In this document: positions 48,557 through 59,576 of the stretch, piece by piece | How positions within the stretch are numbered: the first letter of the stretch is position 1 | How the letters are laid out: the number at the start of each line of letters is the position of its first letter | Source of the DNA: Rusavskia elegans | Taxonomy: Eukaryota; Ascomycota; Lecanoromycetes; Teloschistales; Teloschistaceae | Assembly (NCBI GenBank): GCA_011316305.1 | Contig: SAUG01000029.1 | Span: 558,001-622,000, forward strand | Length of the DNA stretch: 64,000 nt | Direction of reading: 5' to 3' | Translations under genes and position numbers: made by a program | The notes under the pieces: model-generated | What the model saw: the letters and a program-made list of their open reading frames with translations, nothing else | What the model was told of the DNA's origin: nothing | Database searches by the model: none

Positions 48557-50242
48557 CTAGCTCTCTTCCTGTCTGTCGAGCTTGCCAGCCAGTTTGCCTC
48601 CGTCGAGGATGCTGCCGAACATAGCGGCCTCGAACAGATAGTTGACTTGCCAGGCATGATGGTTCGCATGAGCAATAAGCCAGACAATTTCGAGCACCAG
48701 ACCCCGGGAGTAAAGCTCAGCTATCCGAAGCCGCGAGCCCTCGACGAGGTCGTGCTCACGCTGCTCATCGATCTGGCCTCCCCTGACATACTCCAGAGGG
48801 TCTATGACAAGGAACCGCCAGAGCCCCCAGAGCAACGGCTCCTCTTGGCTGCGACCGAGGAAATGGCGAACGTGATCACACGGGTCTTCGCCGTTGCATG
48901 CATATTTGGGATCGAGAGGCCTGCAGACGCCTGTCGTACGGTACTGCTTGTCAAACACCTCGTCGAAATCTGCTTCGCATTGAGGCCGAGCAGGCATCTT
49001 CCGGGCTTTGGGCCAGCCCAGAATCGCGCGCCGGAAGAACATGTGCCGGTCGTTTTGGATGTGCCATGTATAGAGTGCGGCACACATCCTGGCCACCGGC
49101 TCATGCCATCTCTGAGTCAGCATTCGGGCCCCCGTTGCGGCGTAGGCATCGTACACCCTGCGCAGTACATCTTCGCTCACGATGCATGTGTCTGTAATGT
49201 CCGTCACGTTTAAGAATGAGTTCATGACCTCCGAATTCACCAGGTCACATCCCACGTCGACGACATCGGTACCCGGCGAGCTGAAGACCAAGTCACTCAT
49301 AACGGCACCAGGGTCGAAACCCCGTGCCATCGCCTCGGCCGCCATGCCCAGCAGGCTGCTCTCCGATAGAGAGATGATCTGTGCGGTACGCCGGCTTAGT
49401 CGCGCTGACCGATTCGTCAAGTGCGTTTTGTGCTGTTTCTCCAGCGCGATCTTGCCTTGGATGTACTGCTTGCCGACGCAGACGCCGTTTCGCCGTTCGC
49501 GGCCCCCCGGAGTGCGCAGCGCTTGCGGGTCTGCCAGACCTCTTCGCAACAGCGATTCCAGCAATGGGAAGACGTAGTTGTAACCGTGCTCGTAGTAAAA
49601 GGCCATGTCCGTCACGTAGTTGGAGAACATGGTCGACGCGTCAGCGGCGCCCATGAGCAAGCTAGCAATTCCACAGCCAAACAATGCATTGTTCGTCTTT
49701 AAGGCTTCAGGCCAGCCCGCTGCCCCGAAAATTCTGAGGACTTTGTCTGAGGCCTGGCCCAACCCGGCGCCTTTCGGTGGAAGGACGTTACCTACTGCGT
49801 GTTGAGCATCTTTCCAGCGCTCTAGGTCCGAGGATAGTCGCAGCTGGACCAGCGTGGGTGCTGATTCTGGGGAGGACAGGGATTTTACTTCGCAGAGGGA
49901 CGAGGTTTCGAACACGTCCTCAATGCCTCTGAATAATTCGGCGACGAAGTCTCGAGCCTGGAGAGATAGCGTTTTCAAATCCGCCACCGTGCCATTACCG
50001 ATCAGACTTCTCGCTTCCGAATAACCGGCATGGATGGGGAAAGGACACTGTCTGGGCTTCCGGCCTATGAGCTTCCAGAAACGATTTCGGAGACCCCTGC
50101 CCCAGAAATATGGGGGAATCCCAGCTGGGCTGCCTGGGAAAGCGTCTTTCTTTGGCGTTTTGACCTCGATCTTGATCCCTTTGAGAGAAAACTCGCCCCA
50201 GTAGCTCTGATGAGGCCAGGAAAGGCACCAGGGGAGTACCAT
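48557..50242 (-). CDS. Unrecognised intronless 561-residue protein
   Basis: I do not recognise this family. The frame is open for 561 codons without an intron, unlike most long genes here, and is more GC-rich than the sequence to its right (50.3-53.4 kb), both of which favour real coding. No signal peptide or clear transmembrane helix is seen. The C-terminal half is the most ordered: GTDVVDVGCDLVNSEVMNSF, RVYDAYAATGARMLTQRWHE, ALYTWHIQNDRHMFFRRAIL, a Cys-bearing KYACNGEDPCDHVRHFLG, LLWGLWRFLVIDPLEYVRGG and AHANHHAWQVNYLFEAAMFG. It looks largely alpha-helical and could be an enzyme of specialised metabolism, but no catalytic signature allows a claim. ATG 50242 is the first in frame; the true start could be further in. 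Confidence 0.7.
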   Translation of the reverse strand: MVLPWCLSWPHQSYWGEFSLKGIKIEVKTPKKDAFPGSPAGIPPYFWGRGLRNRFWKLIGRKPRQCPFPIHAGYSEARSLIGNGTVADLKTLSLQARDFVAELFRGIEDVFETSSLCEVKSLSSPESAPTLVQLRLSSDLERWKDAQHAVGNVLPPKGAGLGQASDKVLRIFGAAGWPEALKTNNALFGCGIASLLMGAADASTMFSNYVTDMAFYYEHGYNYVFPLLESLLRRGLADPQALRTPGGRERRNGVCVGKQYIQGKIALEKQHKTHLTNRSARLSRRTAQIISLSESSLLGMAAEAMARGFDPGAVMSDLVFSSPGTDVVDVGCDLVNSEVMNSFLNVTDITDTCIVSEDVLRRVYDAYAATGARMLTQRWHEPVARMCAALYTWHIQNDRHMFFRRAILGWPKARKMPARPQCEADFDEVFDKQYRTTGVCRPLDPKYACNGEDPCDHVRHFLGRSQEEPLLWGLWRFLVIDPLEYVRGGQIDEQREHDLVEGSRLRIAELYSRGLVLEIVWLIAHANHHAWQVNYLFEAAMFGSILDGGKLAGKLDRQEES

Positions 50243-51486
50243 TCCTGTCGACGCCAGGGATTACCATCGATTGATGGCACAGAAGTCCAAGCGTTGGACC
50301 CCACCGGCTGAGAGCATCCTCCATTCTTTAATACGAAATTGATTGAAGGGGTCTTGACCCTCGAATGTTGCATGAGCGGAGTATGCATATACGCAGGGTT
50401 CGCAACAGCCCGTAACCCGAATGGTCGCTTCGCTGTGTGTCATGAGCATCGCCTGCATAAGGATCTTATGACAAGCAAGTTCGTCCTTGGGCTTAGTATT
50501 GTGTTAACGTCAATCATATTACATGGTTGAGTTCGTTATGTAAAGGGCCATCACTAAACCAGAATAGTCTCTTCGCTTCGCTATGAACGGTAGCCGAATA
50601 AGCGCTCCCTGTGACGGTTGCTCATTGGCAGATCTACTAGATGATCTGCCACGCTTAACCGATTAGAGCTAGCCCCTGGCGTGGGATAAGGCCTACCTTA
50701 CTTCCTCCTTCGTGCACATAGATCTCATTATCATCAAATACTATTACCATTACCCATATTACTGTGCGCTCGCTTCACTCCGTGACTCATATGCAGTCAT
50801 TGCATCGTTCATGAGGTTGCACATTCCTTTTACCCAAGCCCATGATTCTACGTCCAATTCACAACTTGCCCAACGATTGGCCTGCGAATATGAAAAGTTT
50901 GCACAACTGTGAATCCCATCCAATAGTCAAAGAAACGATTTTCCTATACATAAGCTGTAAAGTGGCTGGTACCGTCTGCGATTTGACGCTTCAAGGAAGT
51001 TGAGGATAGAAGTAGATGTCGTGCTGTAAGTATGACTTGCATCAGCTAGCAAGTAACGCCACGTCGAAACTGGGTAGTAAGGCCTTGTTCGAGTCCATGC
51101 TTCCCGCGCTAGCTGTTAAACCAGGCAGCTGTGGGCTGGAGGTGGCTGTGTGGCTTGTTGTCTACTGTATATCTCCGCACTCTCGAATCTGTAAAAGGAT
51201 GAAGAAGCTTCCTGCCGACCGACAACCGCCGCCAGTCAGCAAATCTCCCAGAATTGTATCCGTTTACTGTACCAATGGTGAACAAAAGTGGCTCAGAAGG
51301 CCCGTCTTGCATCGAGGCATCTTCCCGTAGGCCAAAGTGGTCTAATCGACATGCCCCTCGGAAGAATTGGAAGTTTCACGGGGTTTCCTCCGGCAGAGTC
51401 CTGAAGCAGCCGTACAGAAATTCGATCGATAGGACCTCAGAATATAAGTTTGGAGAAGACGTCGTAGAATCTGATAGTGTTGTCGA
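50243..51486. other. Intergenic accessory stretch
   Basis: About 1.2 kb with no recognised gene. A hairpin (separate entry) lies at 50626-50651. Open frames such as 51016-51330 (+) have no family signature. With the broken frames that follow, this looks like decaying accessory sequence. Confidence 0.4.
50626..50651. repeat. 9-bp inverted repeat
   Basis: TGGCAGATC at 50626-50634 and GATCTGCCA at 50643-50651 are exact reverse complements separated by eight bases. It lies in a gene-poor stretch and might be the remnant of a small inverted-repeat element, but no flanking target-site duplication was recognised. Confidence 0.55.
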
Positions 51487-52062
51487 CGTCCAGTCAGCTC
51501 GAGAAGAGTCTCCACTCCTATATTGTCTCCCCCGGAGATTCGGCTGCTTATATACGATTATCTCTTTTGTGATCATGTCTATCATCTTGGCCGAATTCCT
51601 ACGTTCCCTGTCACATCAGATTACCGCCATCCATTCTCACCAGGGACACTGTTCAGATGGATTCCACCCTATACACCATTAGGCGATCACCCGCTGTTTC
51701 CAAGACGGCAAGAAGCTCCGCCAGAAGCTCCGGAGCGACAAACTCAAGCGGTCAATCACACTCTGTTGTAGTTCTTCCGAGATAAACACACCAATGCTAT
51801 GCAGCTTTCGTCTCTCACCGTATGCATCGTGTTTGACAGGGTCCCCACACTGCTGGATATCGACGCGTCGTCGGTTCAATCAATGTTGCAGATCAAAGGA
51901 GTCTCTCAGTTCCAGCTGAAAACAAGACATATCCATACTCGGCAAGGCCATCCATGCGCGACTAAGAAGGAACTGCATCGCTTTTCCATGGAAATATGCT
52001 TACGGATGAATGAGAATGGAAACGGAATGTCTTGTTCCAACAGCGACGAAATTTGTTTGTAA
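51487..52062 (+). pseudogene. 2EXR/F-box-like fragment with in-frame stop
   Basis: The plus-strand frame through 51520 reads LSPPEIRLLIYDYLFCDHVY, matching the opening motif of fungal 2EXR/DUF7730/F-box-like proteins (LPPEIRxxIYxYL). It meets a TAG at about 51769-51771, and the same frame is then open again from ATG 51799 to 52062. No start codon with a proper N-terminus and no later family motif (TCRQI-x-E) is visible. I read it as a decayed or partial copy; an intron across the stop is possible. It faces a related broken gene on the minus strand at 52.2-53.1 kb. Confidence 0.35.
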
Positions 52063-52164
52063 TATTGAGGAGACATCAATTGATAGTATACTCTTGCGAC
52101 CCAGAACCGAAGGAAGTCAAGGACCTACAGAGCCATTGAAGCATATCGGCAATCTCGCGGCGCC

Positions 52165-53054
52165 TCATCGATCGTTGATGCAACTCGTGACTTGATTGCC
52201 ATTTCCTTCTGATTTACCAACAACGTCACTGGCAAGTTCTTCCAGCACCTTTGAGGGAGATCGCTCGGGGTATTTAGCAGTCCACAGCTGCTCCAACTCC
52301 AGAACATTTTGGAGCGACGACAAAGGCTCCACCCAGTTGCAATACGACCCTGGGTGATCCTGCGCCTTGGAGTAGTACGCCGCTCTCAAATGAAGCTTTA
52401 GCGACAACAGTCGTAGTTTCGTCCTGATTAATGTCAAGCATTCTTCCCACGCTATCTTGTCATACAATCTGTCTGTCATGGGATCGTAGTATATGCCAGG
52501 CTGCCTCCGGGTCACTTCAAGATTACTGATGGCATGAATGCGTTGTGGCGCCAAGCAGTAGGTTACTGGATTGACGAGAACGTGAGGGTCATCGAACGCA
52601 AATGTGTTACTGCAATACATCAGGTCGATGGTCTCATGGTAGATCTGGCGGCAAGTGAGAGGAAGCGACAAGTGGTACAGCTGCTTATTCCAGTTGACGA
52701 CCTGTCTGACCCGCCGCGCACGTCGAATAATTTCATTCCTAACCGCTGTTGCAGGACAATGTACTTGGGTATGTATTTAAGTTCAAGACGTTTTTTGCCT
52801 ATAACCACGTCGTATATGGCTAAGCGGAGCTCGACTGATAGACGAAGGAAGGGTGGCAAGGGATTAGTGGATGCCACGAGTGACAATTGACTGAGGTTCG
52901 TCCTCCTCGCTGGCGGACCACTTGGTCTCTGCTTGATTTTATGTTCCCGTTCTTTTCTTTCCTTCCAATTGACATGGTCCTTGCAAGCCCATGAGAAAGT
53001 ACAGCAAATAGGGGTGACAATTTGGTGCAGGAACACGGCGAGGCCGTAGAGCAA
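52165..53054 (-). pseudogene. DUF7730-like protein, frame broken
   Basis: From ATG 53054 the frame gives a short Cys-bearing N-terminus, a basic linker (RKEREHKIKQRPSG), and the family motif FLRLSVELRLAIYDVVIG. It runs out of register near 52740-52780, where homology moves to another frame: NEIIRRARRVRQVVNWNKQLYH, then LPLTCRQIYHETIDLMYCSNTF and DPHVLVNPVTYCLAPQRIHAI, ending at 52165. The two parts are adjacent, with no room for an ordinary phase-consistent intron, so a single-base indel is the simplest reading. Function of the family is unknown; copies are numerous and variable in Pezizomycotina. If the shift is a sequence error the gene would be intact at roughly 295 residues. Confidence 0.55.
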
Positions 53055-53477
53055 ATCCGATCGATGGACCTACCATGACGAACAGGAACATCTGCACCAA
53101 TGTCAATGCTCGCCAGGAGTATAATTGAAACAGTGTTGCCTGTTGAAGAAAGGCCACGTTCGTGATCCTTCTTCTACTGGTTAGACTATTTGATCCTGTC
53201 AACACTGTCGACCATGCCATGTCCCGTAAAAGAAACCCCGGTCTTGAAAAGCGTGTGTTACGCCTTACTTGATGATTCTTGGGACGGCAAACCCAGAGAT
53301 CAAATGTCGTTGGGAGAAAGTTGTCTTCAGACGAAAGTTGGAGTTGCATGAAACGCGGACGGACGCATTCCGCAAGCATGACATCACTGCCGTCTTATCT
53401 TGGCCTGGACTTCATTCGATGCATCCCAAATCCCAGCTACTCTGCTGTACTCCAACCCTTCAATTGACGTACATACG

Positions 53478-54669
53478 ATGCCAGAGCAGCCCGAGATGTC
53501 TCCCGCTACCAAAGAACTCCTCAAAAAGGTCCGCATGATGGTCCCGCCCATGCTGGAGAAATTCCACAAGGGTACATTCTTTCCGTTCACACAGCAAGCG
53601 GCCGATTGCTGATTGAAACTGCTCAGGTATGCTGGGTAGAGTTGCTGTCATTGGAGGGAGTGAGAAGTATGTCTCAATGGCTTTCAACCAAAGATCAACT
53701 GACTGACCCAATCCCACAGTTATACCGGCGCACCCTACTTCTCCGCCATGGCTTCCGCAAGACTAGGTATAGACACCCTCTCTGCTCTTAACTCTCATAG
53801 CTGACAATATCTAGGTGCTGATCTGGTACATTTCCCCTCCTCCGTTCTCACCTATCAACATCTAACAAACTCAGTCCCACGTCATCTGCACCCCTCCCGC
53901 CGCCAACGTAATCAAAACCTACTCTCCCAACCTCATGGTGCACCCCATCATGCGCGAAACCCCTTCCTCGAATTCTCCTTCCAGCGTCGCGACTCCCGTC
54001 ATCGCCATGCTCACCCACCTCCACTCCCTCGTCATCGGTCCCGGTCTCGGCCGCGACGAACTCATGCAAGCTACCGTCGCCGAAGTCATCACTGCAGCCC
54101 GCGAGAAGAAAATCCCACTCGTGCTCGACGCAGATGCGTTGTGGCTGATACAGCAGAAACCCGATCTTGTCAGAGGATACAAAGAATGTGTGTTAACGCC
54201 GAATGTGATGGAGTTCGGACGCCTGGCGCAAGCCGTTGGAGTTGATACGGAGGGCGATACGGGTAGGAAGGGGTGCCAGGCTTTGGCAAACGCACTGGGA
54301 GGGGTTATGGTCCTGAGGAAAGGAGGTGTGGATTGGATCAGCGACGGGACTGATGAGAGGACTGTTACTGGTGATGGGGAAGGTGGGAGGAAGAGGAGTG
54401 GTGGGCAGGGAGATACCTTGACGGGCAGTATTGGAACTTTGCTCGCGTGGAGGAACATGTATCTTGAGGGTCAGTGGGACACGGAAGGGGGCATGGGGAG
54501 GGAGGAGACGTTGATGCTGGCGGCTTGGGGTGGCAGTGCTATTACGAGGGAGTGTTCCAGACTGGCGTTCATCGAAAGAGGTAGGAGTCTGCAGGCGAGT
54601 GACTTAACCGATAAGGTACCGGTCGCCTTTGAGACGTTGATTGGGGAGAAGGAGGAAAGTAAACTGTGA
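53478..54669 (+). CDS. ATP-dependent (S)-NAD(P)H-hydrate dehydratase
   Basis: Exons 53478-53571, 53627-53666, 53720-53766, 53815-53825 and 53875-54669 join to 328 residues. The enzyme repairs damaged hydrated NADH and NADPH using ATP or ADP (yeast YKL151C, human NAXD). Seen: [20 protein letters not shown], then [49 protein letters not shown], the [11 protein letters not shown] motif with the catalytic-site Asp, [11 protein letters not shown], and the nucleotide motif [17 protein letters not shown]. The ribokinase-like fold is complete. Exon 4 is only 11 bases (GADL codons) yet is needed to keep frame and family sequence. ATG 53478 fits homologues; an in-frame ATG at 53400 would add 26 residues, possibly a targeting extension. 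Confidence 0.92.
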
Positions 54670-55026
54670 AGGGGATACAGTCTCTTGGACTGTGATTTGT
54701 CACCCAATTAGGTACAGGTTGAAAGTCTTCGTGTATATATGTCAAACGATATAGAATTGCAGGATGTTTACGAGATCAAGATTCCTATTTCAGCATCCGC
54801 GTGATACACAATAAAGTCAGTGTAAGTCAATTCGCAGGAGAATGATAATGACTACTCCTTGAAATGCATCCAATTCCGTATTCGACGCCAATGCAAACTA
54901 CTCGTATGGTGCTATCCTGAAGCGCCTTCAACATTTCAACAATTCCTCCCCAGATATGACCCTCCCCCCTCCCAACGCCTCCCAGATGCCTCAATAGTCT
55001 CAATGCATATCCCTAACCAGATAAAA
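54670..55026. other. Intergenic, convergent 3' ends
   Basis: About 355 bases between two converging genes (dehydratase and aminopeptidase), with no further feature recognised. Confidence 0.4.
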
Positions 55027-57750
55027 CTACCTCTTCCCCGTCCCGGCCCCCATCTTCCCCCTCTCAACCGGCACCGCCATATCCAACCCCTCCCAAACCC
55101 CATTAAAAGCATTGACCAACCAATTACTCAACTTATCATAGACCACCAGATTCGCCCCATGAAAGTAAATACTATGATCGCTATCCGGGAAAACATGGAC
55201 GTCATAATTCTCCACCTTGGCGAGATCCAACTGATCGAGCAATTTCAGCGAATTCTGCAAATGCACGTTATCGTCCGCCACGCCGTGCATGAGCAAGAAT
55301 CTCGTGTTTTTGGCCAGCGCGCCGATGTCCGTGATGGAGGTGTTGGTGTAGCCATCTGGATTCTGCTGCGGCGTGTGCATGTAGCGTTCGGTATAGATGG
55401 AGTCGTAGAGCCGCCAATCGGTGACGGGGGCGACGGCCATGCCGTATTTGAACGTTTGGCCGGCGTCGAGTTCGAGGGTTTTGAGAGTCATGAAGCCGCC
55501 GTAACTCCATCCCCAGATGGCCATCCTATTCGCATCCACATAGGGCTTTGCGGCCCAGAGTTTGGCGGCGGCGATCTGGTCCTGGGCTTCGTGGTAGCCA
55601 ATGTGGCCGCGGATGACCACGCGGGCGGCGCGGCCAATGTAGCCTGTTCCACGGCCATCCACTGTGACAACGATGTAGCCCAGGTCAGACGCAACGGCAC
55701 TTTGGAAATCGACAGTGAACCTGCGATCGACGTTCTGAGAGCCGGGGCCGCCGTAGAGCCAAAAGAGAACGGGATATTTGCGTTTGGGGTCGAAGTGCGC
55801 AGGCCGGCGTTCGACGACGTTGAGATCGACACCGTTGAGGTTCAGCGTAGTGTATGTTTCGATGGGAAGGTCATGGGTAGCGGCATATTTGGCTAGAGCA
55901 GTGTTGTCCTCAATATGGTGGTCGAACTTATCGGGATTAGAAGGGGTAGAGATGACTTTTTGCCAGGGGATATCGGGCCCTTGATAGGAAAGAAGGGCGT
56001 AGCCGGCGCCCGTAGAGAAAGAGACCTCGTAATAGCCGGCTTTGGAGGTGTCCCTGACGGCTTCAAGGTCGGAGCCGTCGAGCTTGACGCTGTAGACGTG
56101 TCGTTGGGTTGATCCTTCCTTCGTAGAGACGAAGTAGACGAGGTTGTTATCGAGATCGACAGCTGAAGGCGCTTTGACAACTTCCCATTTGCCTGAGGTC
56201 AGGAATATAGGCTCAGGGTTATCCAAAGGAGTAAAGTACGCAAGGTGGTCGTAGCCCTCGTGAACGACAGAGTCGATATACCCATCGTGGTTGCGTCCCT
56301 TCCCAGGATCACCTGGGATGAAACGAGTTTCCTCGGACACCTCAAACCATCCGCCATCCATAGCATTGACATCAACAGTCCTGATAACTTTGCCGATTCG
56401 AGCCGGTACATCGATAAGAACCACCTTCAAGATATCGCTCTCTCGATTTGTCTCCTTCACTAACAGCTTGCCATCCTTGCCTGCCCAGACAACTTCAGTT
56501 ATCAGTCGATCAGCGTCTGCGTAGTCGTTATCTATTTTGACGGAGAAGACCTCGTTCTTCTTGACATCATAGAATTGTAGGTCGACGACTGGGTTAGGAG
56601 CACCGGCTTTGGGGTATTTCAGTTGTCGTACTTCAGGATAGTTTTCCAAGCCTTTGGCTGGTGTCTTCCCGCTCGGTCTTGAGATGAAATATTGGATTGG
56701 ATATTCAGGAACAGCGGTTTCGTTGGTCCGAAGGAAAGCCAGGTAATCGCCCTCTTCAGACCACCAGGTCACACTATTCCCCGAGAACACTTCCTCCTCG
56801 TACACCCAATCAGGTACTCCGTAGAATAGTTCACTGCCACCATCTTTTGTAATCTGGGCGGTGTGAGAATCGGATAGTTTACGCAGGAACATGTTATTAT
56901 CGCGAGTAAAGACTACCGAATCGGACTTGGGAGACCAAGAGGCCAGCTGTATCCGGCTATCTGGATTCGCCGGGTCCAAAGCCTCGCCTTGTTGAGTTGC
57001 AACATCAAAGATCCAATATTTACCGGTAAACGAATGTCGCCAATTTGACTGCTGTTCAGACATGACCAGTACCTTTTCAAGATTGGGGCTGGGCCAAACT
57101 TTGCTGGGGTGGACGGGTAGACCGTTGATCTTAAAAGTACCGTCTTTCATGAGCGTGATGCTGTTCAGAGACGCCGATTCAGGCTTTCGACTTCGAACGT
57201 CCTCGACCACCAGATAGTCTCTGCCTTGACCGCCTTCCTTCTCAAGCAGAAGTCCATCTTCGCCTTTGGCACCCTTTATCCATGATATTGAATGCTTTCT
57301 AGGGCGCCATTTGCCTTGCAGAACTTGCTCATGGGTGACGGCTTTGTCGGAATGGTACTGAGGAGCAGAGGGTGATTTGTGAGACGGAGCAGGTATTATA
57401 GGGTACGGCTGGCGTGACAGAAACAGCACCAAGGCGAGCATCCACCCAGCGACACACAAGCCGGCGAGCGACCATATTAGATGGCGGTGCGGCTTCCTCC
57501 TGATGGATGCTGGGTGTATGTCTGGTAAGAAAGCTTCTTCTTCGGCTAGCGCCTGGTCTTTGGCCGTAAGGTTGTCTGTGGGAGAGAAAGGTGCGGGTCG
57601 GTTGGGGGTATCAGTGTAGCCTTCCACAGCTGTCAAAGTGCTCGAAAAGGGTCCGCTGGACTCTGAGGACATGCGAGTTCGGTCTTGGTACTCAGGAGCA
57701 TGAGCTAATGGTCGCAACTCCTCCTCGACCTCACACTGCTTTGCAGTCAT
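55027..57750 (-). CDS. dapB: Dipeptidyl aminopeptidase, type II membrane (DPAP B-like)
   Basis: A single exon of 907 residues, the usual length for fungal DapB. The enzyme removes N-terminal X-Pro or X-Ala dipeptides in the vacuole membrane or late Golgi. A cytosolic tail of about 90 residues precedes one signal-anchor helix (91-112, [20 protein letters not shown]). An eight-blade propeller region follows, then the S9B peptidase domain. Catalytic Ser lies in GWSYGGF (about residue 752), Asp in GVADDNVHL (about 821) and His in PDSDHSIYF (about 858). The substrate-anchoring Glu pair lies in [11 protein letters not shown]. All catalytic parts are intact. It is divided from rpb7 by about 315 bases, depending on the true rpb7 stop. 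Confidence 0.94.
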   Translation of the reverse strand: MTAKQCEVEEELRPLAHAPEYQDRTRMSSESSGPFSSTLTAVEGYTDTPNRPAPFSPTDNLTAKDQALAEEEAFLPDIHPASIRRKPHRHLIWSLAGLCVAGWMLALVLFLSRQPYPIIPAPSHKSPSAPQYHSDKAVTHEQVLQGKWRPRKHSISWIKGAKGEDGLLLEKEGGQGRDYLVVEDVRSRKPESASLNSITLMKDGTFKINGLPVHPSKVWPSPNLEKVLVMSEQQSNWRHSFTGKYWIFDVATQQGEALDPANPDSRIQLASWSPKSDSVVFTRDNNMFLRKLSDSHTAQITKDGGSELFYGVPDWVYEEEVFSGNSVTWWSEEGDYLAFLRTNETAVPEYPIQYFISRPSGKTPAKGLENYPEVRQLKYPKAGAPNPVVDLQFYDVKKNEVFSVKIDNDYADADRLITEVVWAGKDGKLLVKETNRESDILKVVLIDVPARIGKVIRTVDVNAMDGGWFEVSEETRFIPGDPGKGRNHDGYIDSVVHEGYDHLAYFTPLDNPEPIFLTSGKWEVVKAPSAVDLDNNLVYFVSTKEGSTQRHVYSVKLDGSDLEAVRDTSKAGYYEVSFSTGAGYALLSYQGPDIPWQKVISTPSNPDKFDHHIEDNTALAKYAATHDLPIETYTTLNLNGVDLNVVERRPAHFDPKRKYPVLFWLYGGPGSQNVDRRFTVDFQSAVASDLGYIVVTVDGRGTGYIGRAARVVIRGHIGYHEAQDQIAAAKLWAAKPYVDANRMAIWGWSYGGFMTLKTLELDAGQTFKYGMAVAPVTDWRLYDSIYTERYMHTPQQNPDGYTNTSITDIGALAKNTRFLLMHGVADDNVHLQNSLKLLDQLDLAKVENYDVHVFPDSDHSIYFHGANLVVYDKLSNWLVNAFNGVWEGLDMAVPVERGKMGAGTGKR

Positions 57751-58065
57751 CTTGGATCAGTGCAGAACATTTGCTATATATGATGAGTATTTCCATCAGC
57801 ACGTTCAATCTAGGAAATAGTCGCAGAAAGACTCTCAAAAGGAGAGAACATGTTCGAATGCCTGCAAGTGTAGAGTAATCCGTCTGCTTTCATACGGATG
57901 ACACTCGACAGGCATTGTCTTGACCAGGTTTGACTTGGCGTTCAGAAAAGCCAATCGGATAGCCGCGGGACAGCTCGTTAGTGCATAATCCACACGTTCA
58001 GCCCTATCAATCTATCCCTTATTCAGTTCCCTTTGCGGGAATTTATGACATGCACAGAACGGTAT

Positions 58066-58949
58066 TCAGCAGCAAAGTCTACTTGAATTAATGTTGGGGC
58101 AACGATAATTGGGACGCTGACCTTCAAGGTCATCTAAATAGTGAACCATCGAGATATCTGTCCCAGTCTCATTCGATATTCCGGATTTCTCCTGTATGAT
58201 CAGATCTCCGCATGAACTCCACGCTGAAACCGAATGACATCCGCTATATGCTCGATGCATGCAAGTGATTTGCAGATGTTGATGATTGCTCACCGCGTCA
58301 AAGGGTTCTGCCTCAGTCAGCCGAGTAGACACGCAGTCAGAGACAACAGACCCTAAAAAGTCTTCCTTGACGCTGCCGATGGCAAACATGCTCCCAACAT
58401 CGCTTCTCGTCCCAATAAGTTTGATTCGAAGATGGGTTCCCTTCTCTATCGTTTGCTCTCCATTGTCCGTATACTGCGGTGGAGTCGCATTGGGATCCCA
58501 TCTGATTTCAGAAGGGATAAGCTGCCACTATCAGTAGGTAACACCACGCGAGACTCGCAACATACGTGGCTGGAGACGAAGACGGGCAGAGGTCCAACGT
58601 CAGCGAAAACGCCCATTCTATTGACCGAGCTCACGACAGCGTCGACCTAGTACGGTCATACTTCAGCCTCCTGCCAAAAGCTCTGCCGTGGCCAGCCTAC
58701 CGTTTCCCCTTTGAAAGGTCTCCAGACGACTGCCCGATAATGGATCGTATATTCAGCCACACCACTACCTGGAACCACGCGACCTTCAGATATGGAAACC
58801 GCATCGAGGACAGTGATGATGTAGTATTGCCCGTTGCATGAACCCTCGACATCCTCGTGCAGGCGAGTCGTGAGGTACTCTTTGGTTCGCGGCCCGAAGA
58901 AGGACGGATGTAGTGTGATCTCACGCTCGAGCTCACGGAGAAAAAACAT
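58066..58949 (-). CDS. RPB7: RNA polymerase II subunit Rpb7
   Basis: Exons 58949-58701 and 58646-58566, then a third exon from 58521, join in phase. Seen: the start MFFLRELEREITLHPSFFGP, EDVEGSCNGQYYIITVLDAV, GRVVPGSGVAEYTIHYRAVV (N-terminal RNP-like domain), then the S1/OB part VVSSVNRMGVFADVGPLPVF, SEIRWDPNATPPQYTDNGEQ, GTHLRIKLIGTRSDVGSMFA and IGSVKEDFLG. Rpb7 and Rpb4 form the polymerase stalk that contacts emerging RNA. Fungal Rpb7 normally ends just after KEDFLG, but here the frame stays open for about 94 more codons to 58066. A donor-like GTGAGC near 58290 may splice to an earlier stop, so the C-terminus is uncertain. ATG 58949 matches homologues. Confidence 0.9.
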
Positions 58950-59576
58950 ATTGTCTCTCCTTCTGGGACCGCCCAGGCCGTGTCGTTCTCTTGCGACGCA
59001 GAGACCACGACGGGAACGCTCGTGAGTCTCTACGAGTTAAACCAAGTCCAGCTGAAGGTGATTCGGTGATTGTTGAGGTACGACGAGAAGGTGCTACTCG
59101 GTGATGCGTTTGTAGATTTTGAGGACTGTTTGGTGACTCAAGGTGCATCCAGGCGCATGCGATAGAGAGTGGCAGGCTGGTAAGGTCGTAATTCGTGCCC
59201 TGACATGAGCGACTTCAGACGCACTCAAGCGCTGAGCAACAGTCCGTCAACTACCAGCAATTAGGAAAGAACGGCGCGCAAAAAGTCGAGCATGCGCAGA
59301 CCCAGATCCGTTCACGAAGCTCTGGATTGATAAGTTCTGCGCAGCTAGGGCGGAATGTCAATCATTTTCAGAATTGGTATTGAGGCTCTTCAGCCACGTG
59401 ACTGGCGGGCCAAGCTCCCGATAATCTGACCTCCGCTGACCCAAACGTTGCTTACGTATTTCTAGTTTTCTCTTACGACACAACAAGCTCCTCATGCTCC
59501 CCCAATCTACCATGATCATACGACTGTTTGGAAGAGGCCTCGACTCGGAACCTGCGACTTGATCAGTCAGCTCACG
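58950..59576. promoter_or_regulatory. Shared divergent promoter, rpb7 / mpo1
   Basis: About 625 bases between divergent start codons. An E-box-like CACGTG lies near 59396. No coding feature was recognised. Confidence 0.4.

Noticed and set aside
52939..53379. 146-codon minus-strand frame overlapping the DUF7730-like 5' end
   Set aside because: A different frame from the recognised family motifs and without motifs of its own.
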